Both the position numbers and the translations under genes were made by a program. The notes under the pieces are model-generated. The model was not told the origin of the DNA, made no database searches, and saw only the letters and a list, made by a program, of their open reading frames with translations. A stretch of DNA of 64,000 bases, taken from NCBI GenBank assembly GCA_002383165.1, contig DFXK01000011.1:243251-307250 (forward strand), written 5' to 3'. How positions within the stretch are numbered: the first letter of the stretch is position 1; every line of letters begins with the position of its first letter. Shown here piece after piece: positions 40,465 through 48,820 of the stretch. Source of the stretch: Flavobacteriales bacterium UBA4110 (GTDB lineage Bacteria > Bacteroidota > Bacteroidia > Flavobacteriales > Weeksellaceae).

Positions 40465-41259
40465 ATGAAAACATCATTATTTTTCACATTATTTTTAGTA
40501 TTAGTTTCGTTCTTTTCTAAAGCTCAGATGGATGACAAATTCTATCAGCCTAAAAAGGAAATGAAAACGTTAGAATTCAAAAACATCGAAAACATCAGCC
40601 TTCCCGTTGAAAGTGACACGATAACAGCAGTAGTTTTAAAGCCACAATCAAAACAAATCAAAAAAACAATCCTTTTTTTCCACGGCGCAGGTGGTAATAT
40701 ATCCACTTATCAGTTTATGACAAAACCTTTGGTGGAAGCAGGATTTCAGGTTGTAATGATTGATATGAGAGGTTACGGAAAATCTACAGGAAAACCATCA
40801 CATCTTAATGTGGCTGCAGACGGCCAGAAAATGTTTGATCATCTTTTATTGAGAAAAGACATCAGCAATACAAAAATCTATCTTTATGGTGCTTCCTTAG
40901 GATCACAGATCGCCGCACATCTGGCAAAAGATAACCTATCGAAAATCTCAGGTCTTATTTTGGATGGCGGCATGTCATCATTCACAGATATTGCAATTTT
41001 TTTTAAGCCCGAGTATAAGGAAGTTATTGAGAAATTTGTTGTTTCTCCTTATTCTGCAAAAGAAGATGTAAAATCTCTCGCCGGACTTCCTAAACTCTTT
41101 ATCTACAGTAAAAATGATAAAACAGTTCCTTTTGAGCAAGGCATGCTCCTTTACAGCAATGCTTCGGAACCAAAACAATTTCTGGAATATAAAACAGATC
41201 ACCTGGAAGCAATGGTTTCTGAAAAAGATCAGGTTCTGAAAGCTATTGAGAAATTATGA
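40465..41259 (+). CDS. Exported alpha/beta hydrolase
   Basis: A 264-residue hydrolase from ATG 40465, which gives a signal peptide (MKTSLFFTLFLVLVSFFSKAQ); an upstream in-frame start would add 27 residues that are not signal-like. The fold is a serine alpha/beta hydrolase of the 2-acyl/BAAT-like group: LFFHGAGGNISTYQ (oxyanion loop), VVMIDMRGYGKSTGKPS, the nucleophile elbow LYGASLGSQIAAHLA, FIYSKNDKTVP (Asp) and DHLEAM (His). It is probably secreted to the periplasm. Substrate is unknown. About 215 bases of AT-rich DNA follow, holding only the lon terminator, and no partner gene is linked to it. Confidence 0.86.
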   Translation: MKTSLFFTLFLVLVSFFSKAQMDDKFYQPKKEMKTLEFKNIENISLPVESDTITAVVLKPQSKQIKKTILFFHGAGGNISTYQFMTKPLVEAGFQVVMIDMRGYGKSTGKPSHLNVAADGQKMFDHLLLRKDISNTKIYLYGASLGSQIAAHLAKDNLSKISGLILDGGMSSFTDIAIFFKPEYKEVIEKFVVSPYSAKEDVKSLAGLPKLFIYSKNDKTVPFEQGMLLYSNASEPKQFLEYKTDHLEAMVSEKDQVLKAIEKL

Positions 41260-41425
41260 TACAACAAGTAAGATTATCTTCCCTTTCATTTTCAGCTAAA
41301 TAAAGTTTCATTTTTTTTCTTGATGATATATTAAGCATCCATCGATGGCATATGAAATCAAGTGGCAGCGAGTTCTAATTAAATTTTTTTGGGTCTGAAG
41401 ATTATCTTTTGACAAGTTTATAAAA

Positions 41426-41455
41426 TAAAAATATCCGTCTGGTTAGGACGGATAT
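41426..41455 (-). terminator. Intrinsic terminator of lon
   Basis: Perfect 9-bp stem ATATCCGTC/GACGGATAT (41431-41439 with 41447-41455) with a 7-base loop; on the minus strand it is followed by T-rich sequence. Confidence 0.75.
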
Positions 41456-41474
41456 CTTATAGGCTATGTCAAGT

Positions 41475-43877
41475 TTATTTCAAAGCGATTTCAATAACCT
41501 CACTCATATTATTAACATAATTAATTTTCAGGTTTTTAAGGTAATCTTTTCTAATTTCCTCCACATCTTTTCTGTTCGCCTCACAAAGAATCACTTCTTT
41601 GATGCCGGCTCTTGTTGCAGCCAACAATTTTTCCTTAATCCCACCAACTGGAAGAACTTTTCCACGAAGTGTAATCTCGCCAGTCATTGCCAAATGAGAT
41701 TTTACTTTTTTATTTTTATAGCTAGAAACCATAGAAGTCAGCATTGCGATTCCGGCAGAAGGTCCGTCTTTCGGCGTTGCGCCTTCTGGAACGTGAACGT
41801 GGATGTTTTTCTTTTCAATATCATCTTCCGAAATTCCCAATTCCTCGTAATGGGCTTTGATGAATTCTAGAGCAATTGTCGCAGATTCTTTCATCACGTT
41901 TCCAAGATTTCCGGTCATTGTAAGACCTCCTTTTCCTTTGGAAAGAATACTCTCTATGAATAAAATGTCACCACCAACACTTGTCCAAGCTAAACCAGTT
42001 ACAACACCAGGTACATCTGTAATCTCCGACAATGTTTTCGGTCTCGGAACACCAAGAATTTCATCCACTTTTTCAATAGATATTTTTGGGTTATATGGCT
42101 TTTCCATAGCGAGCTGCAAAGCAACCCATCGCGCAATTCCTGCAATTCTTTTTTCCAAAGTTCTCACCCCACTTTCAGAAGTATGAGCATCAATGATATG
42201 TTTTAGTTCAGCATTGCCGATTTTCAGTGATTTGGCATCCAAACCATTTTCCTGAATTTGTTTTTTGATTAAGTGTCTTTTTGCAATCTCTATTTTTTCT
42301 TCCAAAGTATAACCTGCAATGCTGATGATTTCCATCCTGTCCAAAAGAGGACGCTGAATGGAGGACAATGAGTTAGCTGTTGCAATAAACATTACTTTCG
42401 AAAGATCGTAACCAATTTCGAGGAAATTATCGTAGAAGTTGTTATTTTGTTCAGGATCAAGGACTTCTAATAAGGCTGAACTTGGATCCCCATGAATTCC
42501 CTGTCCAATCTTATCAATCTCATCCAAAACAATTACCGGATTGGATGTGCCAGATTTTTTGATGGATTGAAGAATTCTTCCCGCCATCGCCCCGATATAC
42601 GTTTTTCTGTGCCCACGGATTTCACTTTCATCATGCAAACCTCCGAGAGAAACCCGAACGTATTTTCTACCCAAAGAATCTGCAATTGATTTTCCAAGCG
42701 ACGTTTTTCCAACTCCTGGAGGCCCAACTAGACAAAGAATCGGAGATTTCATATTATTTTTCAATTTCAAAACAGCGATGTGTTCCAAAATTCTTTTCTT
42801 GATATCTTCTAATCCAAAATGTTCTTTATCTAGAAACTTTTCGGCTTTGTTGAGATCAAAATGATCCTTAGAATAGTGTTCCCAAGGCAAATCTGTAAAA
42901 AAGTCCAAATAATTTCGCTGAACATTATAATCTGGCGAGTTTGGATGCTGCCGCTGAAGCCTTTGCAATTCTTTCTGGAAGTGACTTTCAACTTCAGTAC
43001 TCCAAGAGATTTTTCCCGCTTTTTTCTTGAGCTCATCTACATCAGATTCTGCGCCACCACCCAACTCTTCCTGAATGGTTTTAATCTGCTGGTTCAGGAA
43101 ATACTCTCTTTGCTGTTTGTCAAGATCTTTGCTTGTTTTTTGATGAATCTGATTTTTTAATTCCAAATGACGGTAATCATCATGCATCATTTCATATAAA
43201 GCGTTAGCCCGTCCAATCAATGTCTTTTCGTCTAGCAATTTTTGTTTTTTGTCAGAAGAAAAATTACCGTTGGCAGAAACAAAATTCAACAGCTCTTCTT
43301 CACCTTCGATGTTTTTAAGCGCAAACTGAGCAGCATTCGGAATATTTGGATCAATATTGATGATTTTTTCCGCCAGCTCTTTGATATTGTCCATCAAAGC
43401 TAGAAATTCTTCCTTATCTTTTGGTTTAAAATCTTTTTGAGTTATGATTTTGGCAATAAAATAAGGTTCCTTAGAAACCATTTTCTTGATTTTGAATCGG
43501 TAATAACCTTTCGTAATGGCTGTAATATTGCCTTCCGGAAGTTTGATGATCTTGATGACCTTTGCCAAAGTTCCGATAATGTAAAGGTCTTTCTCTGTTG
43601 GATTTTCCTCATTTGGGTTTTTTTGGCAGATAATTCCTATAAATTTATTTTCCTTTTGTGCATCTTCCAGCAATTTTTTAGATTTTTCCCTTCCAGCGGT
43701 AATTGGTGTAACCACAGACGGGAACATTACCATATTTCTTACAGGAAGAATCGGGAAAAGGTCTTGAGACTGATGGTTCTCTATCTCATCTAAGTCCGAA
43801 AAATTAATTTCTTCTGCGATGATTCCGAGACCATCGTCCAGGATCTTTTCAAAATTGATATTTTCAAATTCTGTCAT
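41475..43877 (-). CDS. lon: ATP-dependent serine protease Lon
   Basis: Hexameric AAA+ protease that degrades misfolded and regulatory proteins in the cytosol. 800 residues. Seen: an N-terminal substrate-binding domain (FPILPVRNMVMFPSVVTPI, residues about 41-60), a coiled middle, Walker A GPPGVGKTSLGKSIADSLGR near residue 390, IVLDEIDKIG (Walker B), and the peptidase domain with HVPEGATPKDGPSAGIAM, where Ser near 706 is catalytic, and the partner Lys in VLPVGGIKEKLLAA. A 21-bp imperfect palindrome lies just upstream of the start (43885-43905) and could be a stress regulator's site, since lon is heat-regulated in many bacteria. No promoter TAnnTTTG is evident. Confidence 0.96.
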   Translation of the reverse strand: MTEFENINFEKILDDGLGIIAEEINFSDLDEIENHQSQDLFPILPVRNMVMFPSVVTPITAGREKSKKLLEDAQKENKFIGIICQKNPNEENPTEKDLYIIGTLAKVIKIIKLPEGNITAITKGYYRFKIKKMVSKEPYFIAKIITQKDFKPKDKEEFLALMDNIKELAEKIINIDPNIPNAAQFALKNIEGEEELLNFVSANGNFSSDKKQKLLDEKTLIGRANALYEMMHDDYRHLELKNQIHQKTSKDLDKQQREYFLNQQIKTIQEELGGGAESDVDELKKKAGKISWSTEVESHFQKELQRLQRQHPNSPDYNVQRNYLDFFTDLPWEHYSKDHFDLNKAEKFLDKEHFGLEDIKKRILEHIAVLKLKNNMKSPILCLVGPPGVGKTSLGKSIADSLGRKYVRVSLGGLHDESEIRGHRKTYIGAMAGRILQSIKKSGTSNPVIVLDEIDKIGQGIHGDPSSALLEVLDPEQNNNFYDNFLEIGYDLSKVMFIATANSLSSIQRPLLDRMEIISIAGYTLEEKIEIAKRHLIKKQIQENGLDAKSLKIGNAELKHIIDAHTSESGVRTLEKRIAGIARWVALQLAMEKPYNPKISIEKVDEILGVPRPKTLSEITDVPGVVTGLAWTSVGGDILFIESILSKGKGGLTMTGNLGNVMKESATIALEFIKAHYEELGISEDDIEKKNIHVHVPEGATPKDGPSAGIAMLTSMVSSYKNKKVKSHLAMTGEITLRGKVLPVGGIKEKLLAATRAGIKEVILCEANRKDVEEIRKDYLKNLKINYVNNMSEVIEIALK

Positions 43878-43884
43878 AATATCG

Positions 43885-43905
43885 TTGATGACATAATGTC
43901 ATTAA
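43885..43905. promoter_or_regulatory. Palindrome in the lon leader, possible operator
   Basis: The core ATGACAT-A-ATGTCAT (43888-43902) is a perfect 15-base inverted repeat, and with TT/AA ends it extends to 21 bases with a single mismatch. It lies 8 bases upstream of the lon ATG. It matches neither CIRCE nor HAIR heat-shock operators as I know them, so its regulator is unknown. Confidence 0.5.
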
Positions 43906-44026
43906 TCTTAATTAATATAAAAATTGTTTCTCTATATTTCTTAGAAAATCAATCAGGTTCTATGTTGGAGTATAATTTCACAAGAGCTATGCCACAGGAA
44001 AAAACAATACAATTTGTCAGATAATA

Positions 44027-44056
44027 GAAAACCCTTCCAAATCTGAAAGGGCTTTT
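44027..44056 (-). terminator. Terminator of sufS
   Basis: An imperfect stem (CCCTTC with GAAAGGG, one bulge, arms around 44031-44037 and 44045-44051) between sufS and lon on the minus strand, with a T-run after the 3' arm on that strand. Confidence 0.6.
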
Positions 44057-44079
44057 AAGTTTTTATTTGAATAATTGAT

Positions 44080-45300
44080 TTAAACCAACATTCTCTGAGC
44101 TTTTTTCACACCCTCAACCAGAATATCAATTTCTTCCAAAGTGTTGTAAACCGCAAAACTTGCACGAACAGTTCCGGCAATGTTGAAGAAATCCATAATT
44201 GGTTGAGTACAATGATGTCCTGTTCTCACAGCAATTCCCATTTTATCGAGAATCATACCTGTATCAGAAGCAATTCCTACACCTTCCAAATTGAAAGAAA
44301 CAACACCAGTTCTATTGGCTTTTTCTCCATAAATTTTGATTCCGTCCAGTTCCAGAAGTTTTTTCTGAGCGTAAGTTAGAAGTTCGTTTTCGTGGATTTG
44401 AAGATTGTCGTGACCGATTTGATTAATGAAATCTACTGCTGAACCTAAAGCAATATTCCCACCAACATTCGGAGTTCCTGCTTCGAATTTGAATGGTAAA
44501 CCTGCATAAGTCGTTTTCTCGAAACTACAAACCGCAATCATTTCTCCCCCGCCGTGGAATGGATGAAGATTTTCTAAAACAGATTCTTTCCCATAAAGAA
44601 TTCCGGTTCCCATTGGTGCATACATCTTGTGACCTGAGAAAACAAAGAAATCGCAGTCCATTTTCTGAACATCAATTTTGAAATGCGGCGAAGATTGAGC
44701 ACCGTCTATTAAAACATAAGCGTTGGAAAGGCTTCTTGTTTTTTCAATGATTTGTTCGATTGGATTGATGATTCCCAAAGCGTTAGAAACTTGATTTACA
44801 GAAACAACTTTCGTTTTTTCGTTCAACCAAGAATCCAAAACATCGATTTGAAGGATTCCGTTTTCATCCATTGGTATGACGCGAAGTTTTGCGCCTGTTC
44901 TTTCGCAAAGCATCTGCCACGGAACGATGTTGGAGTGATGTTCTAAATAGGAAATGATAATCTCATCGTCTTTCTTGATTTGATTCGTCAAAGCATAAGC
45001 CACCAAATTGATTCCTTCGGTTGTTCCTTTTGTGAAAATAACTTCGTAATCGTGTTTTGCATTGATGAATCTTTGGATTTTCTGTCTGGAAAGTTCCATT
45101 TCTTCTGTTGCAATCTGGCTCAAAGTGTGAATCCCACGATGAACATTCGCATTGATGGTTTCGTAATATTTTTCCCAAGTTTCTAAAACTGAAATCGGTT
45201 TTTGGGAAGTCGCGGCGTTGTCCAGATAAACCAATGGTTTTCCGTTTACTTGCTGATTCAGAATTGGGAATTGTGTTTTTATGTTGTTGATATCAAACAT
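44080..45300 (-). CDS. sufS: Cysteine desulfurase SufS (class II NifS-like)
   Basis: PLP enzyme that removes sulfur from cysteine for Fe-S cluster assembly. 406 residues. Seen: GKPLVYLDNAATSQKP, IISYLEHHSNIVPWQ, LIDGAQSSPH, the PLP-lysine segment FSGHKMYAPMGTGIL, and VRTGHHCTQPIM with the catalytic Cys in the RxGHHC pattern typical of SufS rather than IscS. No other suf gene is adjacent, so the sulfur-acceptor protein must be encoded elsewhere, unlike the usual sufBCDS cluster. The region upstream carries TTAGATGTTAGA-type direct repeats and a dispersed repeat, and no clear -7 element. Confidence 0.95.
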   Translation of the reverse strand: MFDINNIKTQFPILNQQVNGKPLVYLDNAATSQKPISVLETWEKYYETINANVHRGIHTLSQIATEEMELSRQKIQRFINAKHDYEVIFTKGTTEGINLVAYALTNQIKKDDEIIISYLEHHSNIVPWQMLCERTGAKLRVIPMDENGILQIDVLDSWLNEKTKVVSVNQVSNALGIINPIEQIIEKTRSLSNAYVLIDGAQSSPHFKIDVQKMDCDFFVFSGHKMYAPMGTGILYGKESVLENLHPFHGGGEMIAVCSFEKTTYAGLPFKFEAGTPNVGGNIALGSAVDFINQIGHDNLQIHENELLTYAQKKLLELDGIKIYGEKANRTGVVSFNLEGVGIASDTGMILDKMGIAVRTGHHCTQPIMDFFNIAGTVRASFAVYNTLEEIDILVEGVKKAQRMLV

Positions 45301-45372
45301 TTTGGATGTAGATATTAGATGTTAGAATTTAGATGTTAGATTGAAATCCAATGTTTAAAACGTTGAATTGTT

Positions 45373-45478
45373 GCAGCCCGACTTGAGCGGAAATCCTTTT
45401 TTGCGTGTTCTTCAATTTTTTTTGAACTGAAATCTTCTTGCAAAAAAGATTGGGAGCGGAAGGCGGATAAAGCTGCCC
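45373..45478 (-). repeat. Dispersed intergenic repeat, copy R3 (GGGCAGC...GGGCTGC subtype)
   Basis: On the minus strand it begins GGGCAGCTTTATCCGCC and ends CAAGTCGGGCTGC, matching copy R2. The arms AATCTTTTTTGC and GCAAAAAAGGATTTCC are complementary and would form a hairpin with a T-rich loop. It lies in the sufS/sodA divergent intergenic region (45301-45650), which also holds short TTAGATGTTAGA direct repeats (45316-45340) and the sodA promoter. Confidence 0.75.
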
Positions 45479-45580
45479 AAATAATTAAAATGGTGTTTGT
45501 AATTATTTAGAATGGGTCAAAGTTACGGCAAAATTTATTAAAAATTTCGATGTTAAATATTTATAAAATGAGTGCGATAA

Positions 45581-45612
45581 TTGGATTAAGGAATAATTAT
45601 TGAGTATTTTTG
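45581..45612 (+). promoter_or_regulatory. sodA promoter
   Basis: TTG (45581-45583) and TATTTTTG (45605-45612), separated by 21 bases, match the Bacteroidota consensus. The predicted leader is about 30-35 bases. Confidence 0.65.
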
Positions 45613-45650
45613 ACCAATTCATTTATTAATAACAAAATAAATACGAAACT

Positions 45651-46247
45651 ATGGCATTCGAATTACCAAAATTAGCTTATGCGTACGATGCGTTGGAACC
45701 AACAATCGATGCGAAAACAATGGAAATCCACCACACTAAGCACCACCAAGCTTATGTGGATAATCTTAATAATGCAATTGCAGGAACAGATCTTGAAGGA
45801 AAATCTCTTGAAGAAATCCAAAAAACAGGTACAGATAAACCAGCCGTGAGAAATAACGGAGGCGGACATTTTAACCATTCACTTTTCTGGGAACTTTTGA
45901 CTCCAGGCGGAAGCAAAGAGCCGGTTGGAAATGTGAAAGCTGAAATCGAGAAAATCGGTGGTTTTGAGAAATTTAAAGAAGATTTCTCTAACGCAGCTAA
46001 GACTAGATTTGGTTCTGGTTGGGCTTGGTTGGTGAAAAATTCTGATGGTTCTGTGGTTGTTTCGTCAACTCCGAATCAAGATAATCCGCTAATGCCGGTT
46101 GCTGATGTGCAAGGAACTCCAATTCTTGGATTAGACGTTTGGGAGCACGCGTATTACCTAAATTACCAAAACAGAAGACCTGACTATGTGTCTGCGTTTT
46201 TTGATGTGATTAACTGGGATAAGGTTGAAGAGCTTTATAACAAGTAA
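45651..46247 (+). CDS. sodA: Superoxide dismutase, Mn/Fe family
   Basis: Converts superoxide to oxygen and hydrogen peroxide; cytosolic. 198 residues with no signal peptide. The four metal ligands are visible: His27 (MEIHHTKHH), His76 (GGGHFNHSLFW), and Asp and His in LGLDVWEHAYYL. GSGWAWLV and NQDNPLMPV are intact; the Gln in NQDNPL is the pattern more often seen in manganese or cambialistic enzymes than in strictly iron ones, but this does not settle the metal. It has a strong promoter and a terminator of its own, and stands alone between sufS and the DUF4126 operon. Confidence 0.96.
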   Translation: MAFELPKLAYAYDALEPTIDAKTMEIHHTKHHQAYVDNLNNAIAGTDLEGKSLEEIQKTGTDKPAVRNNGGGHFNHSLFWELLTPGGSKEPVGNVKAEIEKIGGFEKFKEDFSNAAKTRFGSGWAWLVKNSDGSVVVSSTPNQDNPLMPVADVQGTPILGLDVWEHAYYLNYQNRRPDYVSAFFDVINWDKVEELYNK

Positions 46248-46277
46248 GATAATAGATTTTAGAGTCTAGATATTAGA

Positions 46278-46304
46278 AAACCACTAAATTTTGGTGGTTT
46301 TTTT
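46278..46304 (+). terminator. Terminator of sodA
   Basis: Stem AAACCAC/GTGGTTT (46278-46284 with 46294-46300) followed by T-run; it may also serve the convergent DUF4126 gene, which ends at 46313. Confidence 0.75.
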
Positions 46305-46312
46305 ATGGATTA

Positions 46313-46900
46313 TCAATAGCTAGCTGTATTTCTGATTTTTCGCCAGATTTTTCTTCCGAAAATGATAACTAAAAGCAAAAGAGCTAACGCCAATATGAAA
46401 GCAAGGACCGGTAAAAAGATTGATAGAACAGACATCAATCCTGCTCCGGCTGTTTCTGTTGTCGCGATGACGTTATTACCTATTCCTGCTGTAGTTGCGG
46501 TAGAAGCGGCGCGTGTTCCAGCAAAACCTGCTGCTATAGTTGCTGCCGTTCCTCCGCCTGCAATGATTGCTAAAGCCCATTGTGGAAATGTACCCAACTC
46601 TATAAACTGACTTGCAAAAAGAACAGAGCCAGCTACTGTTGCGAGCGGAACAGTTACGGTATCAAGAAAATTATCAACCACGGGAATGTAGTAAGCCAGA
46701 ATTTCTACTAGTGTTGCGACGCCTGTTACAATGAGTGTGGGCAGACCAGACAACCATTGGAAGTTATCATTCATAGGAATCCAGCCAAGGTAGGAGGCAA
46801 GACTCACGGCAAACAAAGGTAAAAAAACACGAAATCCTGATGCCGCTGCAAGACCGATTCCAATGAAGGAACTCAGGATGTAAGGTAAAATATCACTCAT
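46313..46900 (-). CDS. DUF4126 membrane protein
   Basis: A 195-residue inner-membrane protein. The N-terminus SSFIGIGLAAASGFRVFLPLFAVSLASYLG has the DUF4126 pattern, with the conserved ASGFR motif followed by helices at about residues 55-75, 90-130 and 165-190. The middle is unusually rich in Ala, Thr and Gly (GGGTAATIAAGFAGTRAAST). Its function is unknown; members lie near varied metabolic genes. It is the last of the minus-strand series tatD-tcdA-rnpA-DUF4126, with 43 bases between it and rnpA. A perfect 11-bp inverted repeat (46900-46930) ends in the start codon and could fold over the initiation site. Confidence 0.85.
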   Translation of the reverse strand: MSDILPYILSSFIGIGLAAASGFRVFLPLFAVSLASYLGWIPMNDNFQWLSGLPTLIVTGVATLVEILAYYIPVVDNFLDTVTVPLATVAGSVLFASQFIELGTFPQWALAIIAGGGTAATIAAGFAGTRAASTATTAGIGNNVIATTETAGAGLMSVLSIFLPVLAFILALALLLLVIIFGRKIWRKIRNTASY

Positions 46901-46930
46901 TTGTAATTTTTATAAGATTAAAATTACAAA
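46900..46930 (-). promoter_or_regulatory. Inverted repeat ending at the DUF4126 start codon
   Basis: On the minus strand, TTTGTAATTTT (46920-46930) pairs perfectly with AAAATTACAAA (46900-46910) across a 9-base loop. The last A of the 3' arm is the A of the ATG. It may be an operator or a weak RNA hairpin next to the start; it is not a terminator because no T-run follows. Confidence 0.45.
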
Positions 46931-46943
46931 TTAAAAAAGAAAA

Positions 46944-47315
46944 TTATCTTATTTTCTTTTTACAAAGTTCAAGGAAATTCTTTTCCAAATCTGAGTAATG
47001 TTCAGGCATTTCCTTGGAGACCCAAAATAACATAGCCAAAGATTTCTCTCCAAACGCTTCTTTATATAAGGATTTATTATGTCTGTAAGCCTCTCTGAGT
47101 AAGCGTTTTAAACGATTCCTATCCACGGCCTTTTTAAAGAATTTTTTAGATACGGATACTCCCGTTTTGTGGCTGTCTAAAGTGGCTGTATCATTTGGAG
47201 TTAGATAAATAATCCTGATATTATCCACAGAAAGCCATTTCCCCTTTTTAAATAAAAGGTCAATATCTGATTTTTTTTTCAGCTTTTCTTGTTTCGGAAA
47301 TCCGTGCTGTTTCAA
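46944..47315 (-). CDS. rnpA: Ribonuclease P protein component
   Basis: Protein subunit of RNase P, which removes the 5' leader of precursor tRNAs. 123 residues. The basic signature KAVDRNRLKRLLREAYR (about residues 62-78, the RNR motif) is intact, preceded by FPKQEKLKKKSDIDLLFKKG and TGVSVSKKFFKK. In many bacteria rnpA is beside rpmH and dnaA near the origin; here it instead follows tcdA by one base and precedes DUF4126, an arrangement I have seen in Bacteroidota. It is translated from the same transcript as tatD and tcdA. Confidence 0.96.
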   Translation of the reverse strand: MKQHGFPKQEKLKKKSDIDLLFKKGKWLSVDNIRIIYLTPNDTATLDSHKTGVSVSKKFFKKAVDRNRLKRLLREAYRHNKSLYKEAFGEKSLAMLFWVSKEMPEHYSDLEKNFLELCKKKIR

Positions 47316-47316
47316 A

Positions 47317-48045
47317 TTAATTTTTTCTTCCTGTTAGATAATTGATGACCTCTGCAGCAGCATACAATCCAAAAATGGCTGGAATAAAACTAATTGTTCC
47401 ATAAAAAGATTTTTTAAAGTTGCTTCCATCCGTTAGTTTCAGGCTGTTTTCATCTTGTAGTTCTGTAGAGAAAACACACCTAAAACCTTTAGTGATTCCT
47501 TCTTTTTTTAATCTTTTTCTTACCTGCTTTGCAAGCAAACAGTTATTTGTCTTTTGAAGGTCTCTCACCATTACTTTACTCGGGTCCGATTTTCCGCCGG
47601 CGCCCATAGAAGAAACGAGTTTAATTTTGTGTCGTCTGCAGGTTTTTATAAGCGTAAGTTTTGGGGTGAGAGAATCTATGCAGTCTAGCACGTAATCAAA
47701 TTTTTCTGATTTTATGAGCTCTTCCATTCTTTCTGGCTCCAGAAACTCGTTGATTTTTGTAAGCTTGAGTTCTGGATTAATGTCCATCAGTCTGTCTCCA
47801 ACCAATTCCACTTTATGCTGTCCAATTGTAGAATGTAATGCAGGTAGCTGTCTGTTGATATTGGTAATATCCACCACATCACCGTCTGCAATGATCATCG
47901 TTCCGATTCCGGCTCTTGCAAGAAATTCTGCAGCAAAAGAACCAACTCCCCCTAATCCCACAACCAGGACTTTTGCATTTTGCAATCTTTCTAATCCTTC
48001 ATTTTTTATAAGCAGCTCTGTACGCTCCAGCCAGTATTTATCCAT
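47317..48045 (-). CDS. tcdA: tRNA threonylcarbamoyladenosine dehydratase TcdA (ThiF/E1-like)
   Basis: E1-like adenylating enzyme of the YgdL/TcdA family that cyclises t6A-37 of tRNA to ct6A. 242 residues from ATG 48045 (MDKYWLERTELLIKNEGLERL); an extension upstream would overlap tatD and lacks conservation. Seen: VLVVGLGGVGSFAAEFLARAG (nucleotide-binding), INRQLPALHSTIGQHKVE with the family's NRQ and K, YVLDCIDSLTPKLTLI and SSMGAGGKSDP. It overlaps the tatD stop by 8 bases and ends one base before rnpA, so three tRNA- or nucleic-acid-linked genes are tightly coupled. With tsaB at 16.5 kb, the window holds two steps of the t6A pathway. Confidence 0.94.
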   Translation of the reverse strand: MDKYWLERTELLIKNEGLERLQNAKVLVVGLGGVGSFAAEFLARAGIGTMIIADGDVVDITNINRQLPALHSTIGQHKVELVGDRLMDINPELKLTKINEFLEPERMEELIKSEKFDYVLDCIDSLTPKLTLIKTCRRHKIKLVSSMGAGGKSDPSKVMVRDLQKTNNCLLAKQVRKRLKKEGITKGFRCVFSTELQDENSLKLTDGSNFKKSFYGTISFIPAIFGLYAAAEVINYLTGRKN

Positions 48046-48661
48046 TATGTCGAATATTGCCAAGGTTTTCCCACATTTGATTCTTAAGATTTTCAACAGA
48101 AACAGACCTAACTTCGGCTACTTTTTCATATAAATCTTGTATGCTGAAATCCGAATTGTCCGTTTCCAGAAACAACCTGTCTATGGGAATATTTCTGATA
48201 ATTTTTTGCAAAGATAAACTTTCCATAGCTGCTCTTCCAAAACTGAGATAAAAACCAACGTTCAGAAGTTCTTCCGCAATAGTTTCTTTTCTATTGAATC
48301 CGTGGATAATTAATGGAATTTTAGCTTTTTTGAAATGGAGAATCTGCGAAAAACGTCTGACGCAATGGATGATGACAGGTTTTTTTATTTCTTCTGCCCA
48401 AGATAACTGTGCCTGGAATACTTCATTTTGCAGTTTATCATCAACTGTAATTAATCCGTCTAGCCCGCACTCGCCTACTGCAATACAGTTTTTATCTAAC
48501 GTTTTTTTTTTAATTTCTTCGAAATCTGACTTCCAGTTTTGTGTAATATCTTTAGGATGTATTCCTGCTGAAAACATAGTATCTGGAATGGCTTCTAGAT
48601 GATTAAGATTATATATTCCCTGCTTAATCTGTTTATGATGATGAAAATCTAGAAAATCCAT
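48038..48661 (-). CDS. TatD family metal-dependent hydrolase, short form
   Basis: TIM-barrel hydrolase of the TatD group, some members of which act as DNases. From ATG 48661 it is 207 residues, about 50 fewer than typical TatD (255-265). Seen: MDFLDFHHHKQ (the DxHxH metal motif in variant form), AGIHPKDI, GECGLDGL (Glu ligand), PVIIHCVRRF (HxR), PLIIHGFN and FLETDNSDF, so the metal site is still complete; the shortening is spread over loops. An upstream Met 12 codons earlier is possible but leucine/phenylalanine-rich and unlikely. It is the first gene of the tatD-tcdA-rnpA-DUF4126 series. Confidence 0.88.
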   Translation of the reverse strand: MDFLDFHHHKQIKQGIYNLNHLEAIPDTMFSAGIHPKDITQNWKSDFEEIKKKTLDKNCIAVGECGLDGLITVDDKLQNEVFQAQLSWAEEIKKPVIIHCVRRFSQILHFKKAKIPLIIHGFNRKETIAEELLNVGFYLSFGRAAMESLSLQKIIRNIPIDRLFLETDNSDFSIQDLYEKVAEVRSVSVENLKNQMWENLGNIRHNG

Positions 48662-48820
48662 ATTCAAATATAAAAAGTTTAAATTAAATGAAAACATTTT
48701 GAGATGAATTAACTCATTGACTTTCTTTTAAATTTCCCTCCAAATTCTATAATAGATTCGAGTGCTAAAATGTTTTATAATTGATGAAATAATATTATTT
48801 TTACATTCTGTTCTATATAT

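Noticed and set aside
41339..41348. CCATCGATGG palindrome after the alpha/beta hydrolase
   Set aside because: A 10-bp palindrome in a 215-base gap with no T-run or second copy is expected by chance often enough.
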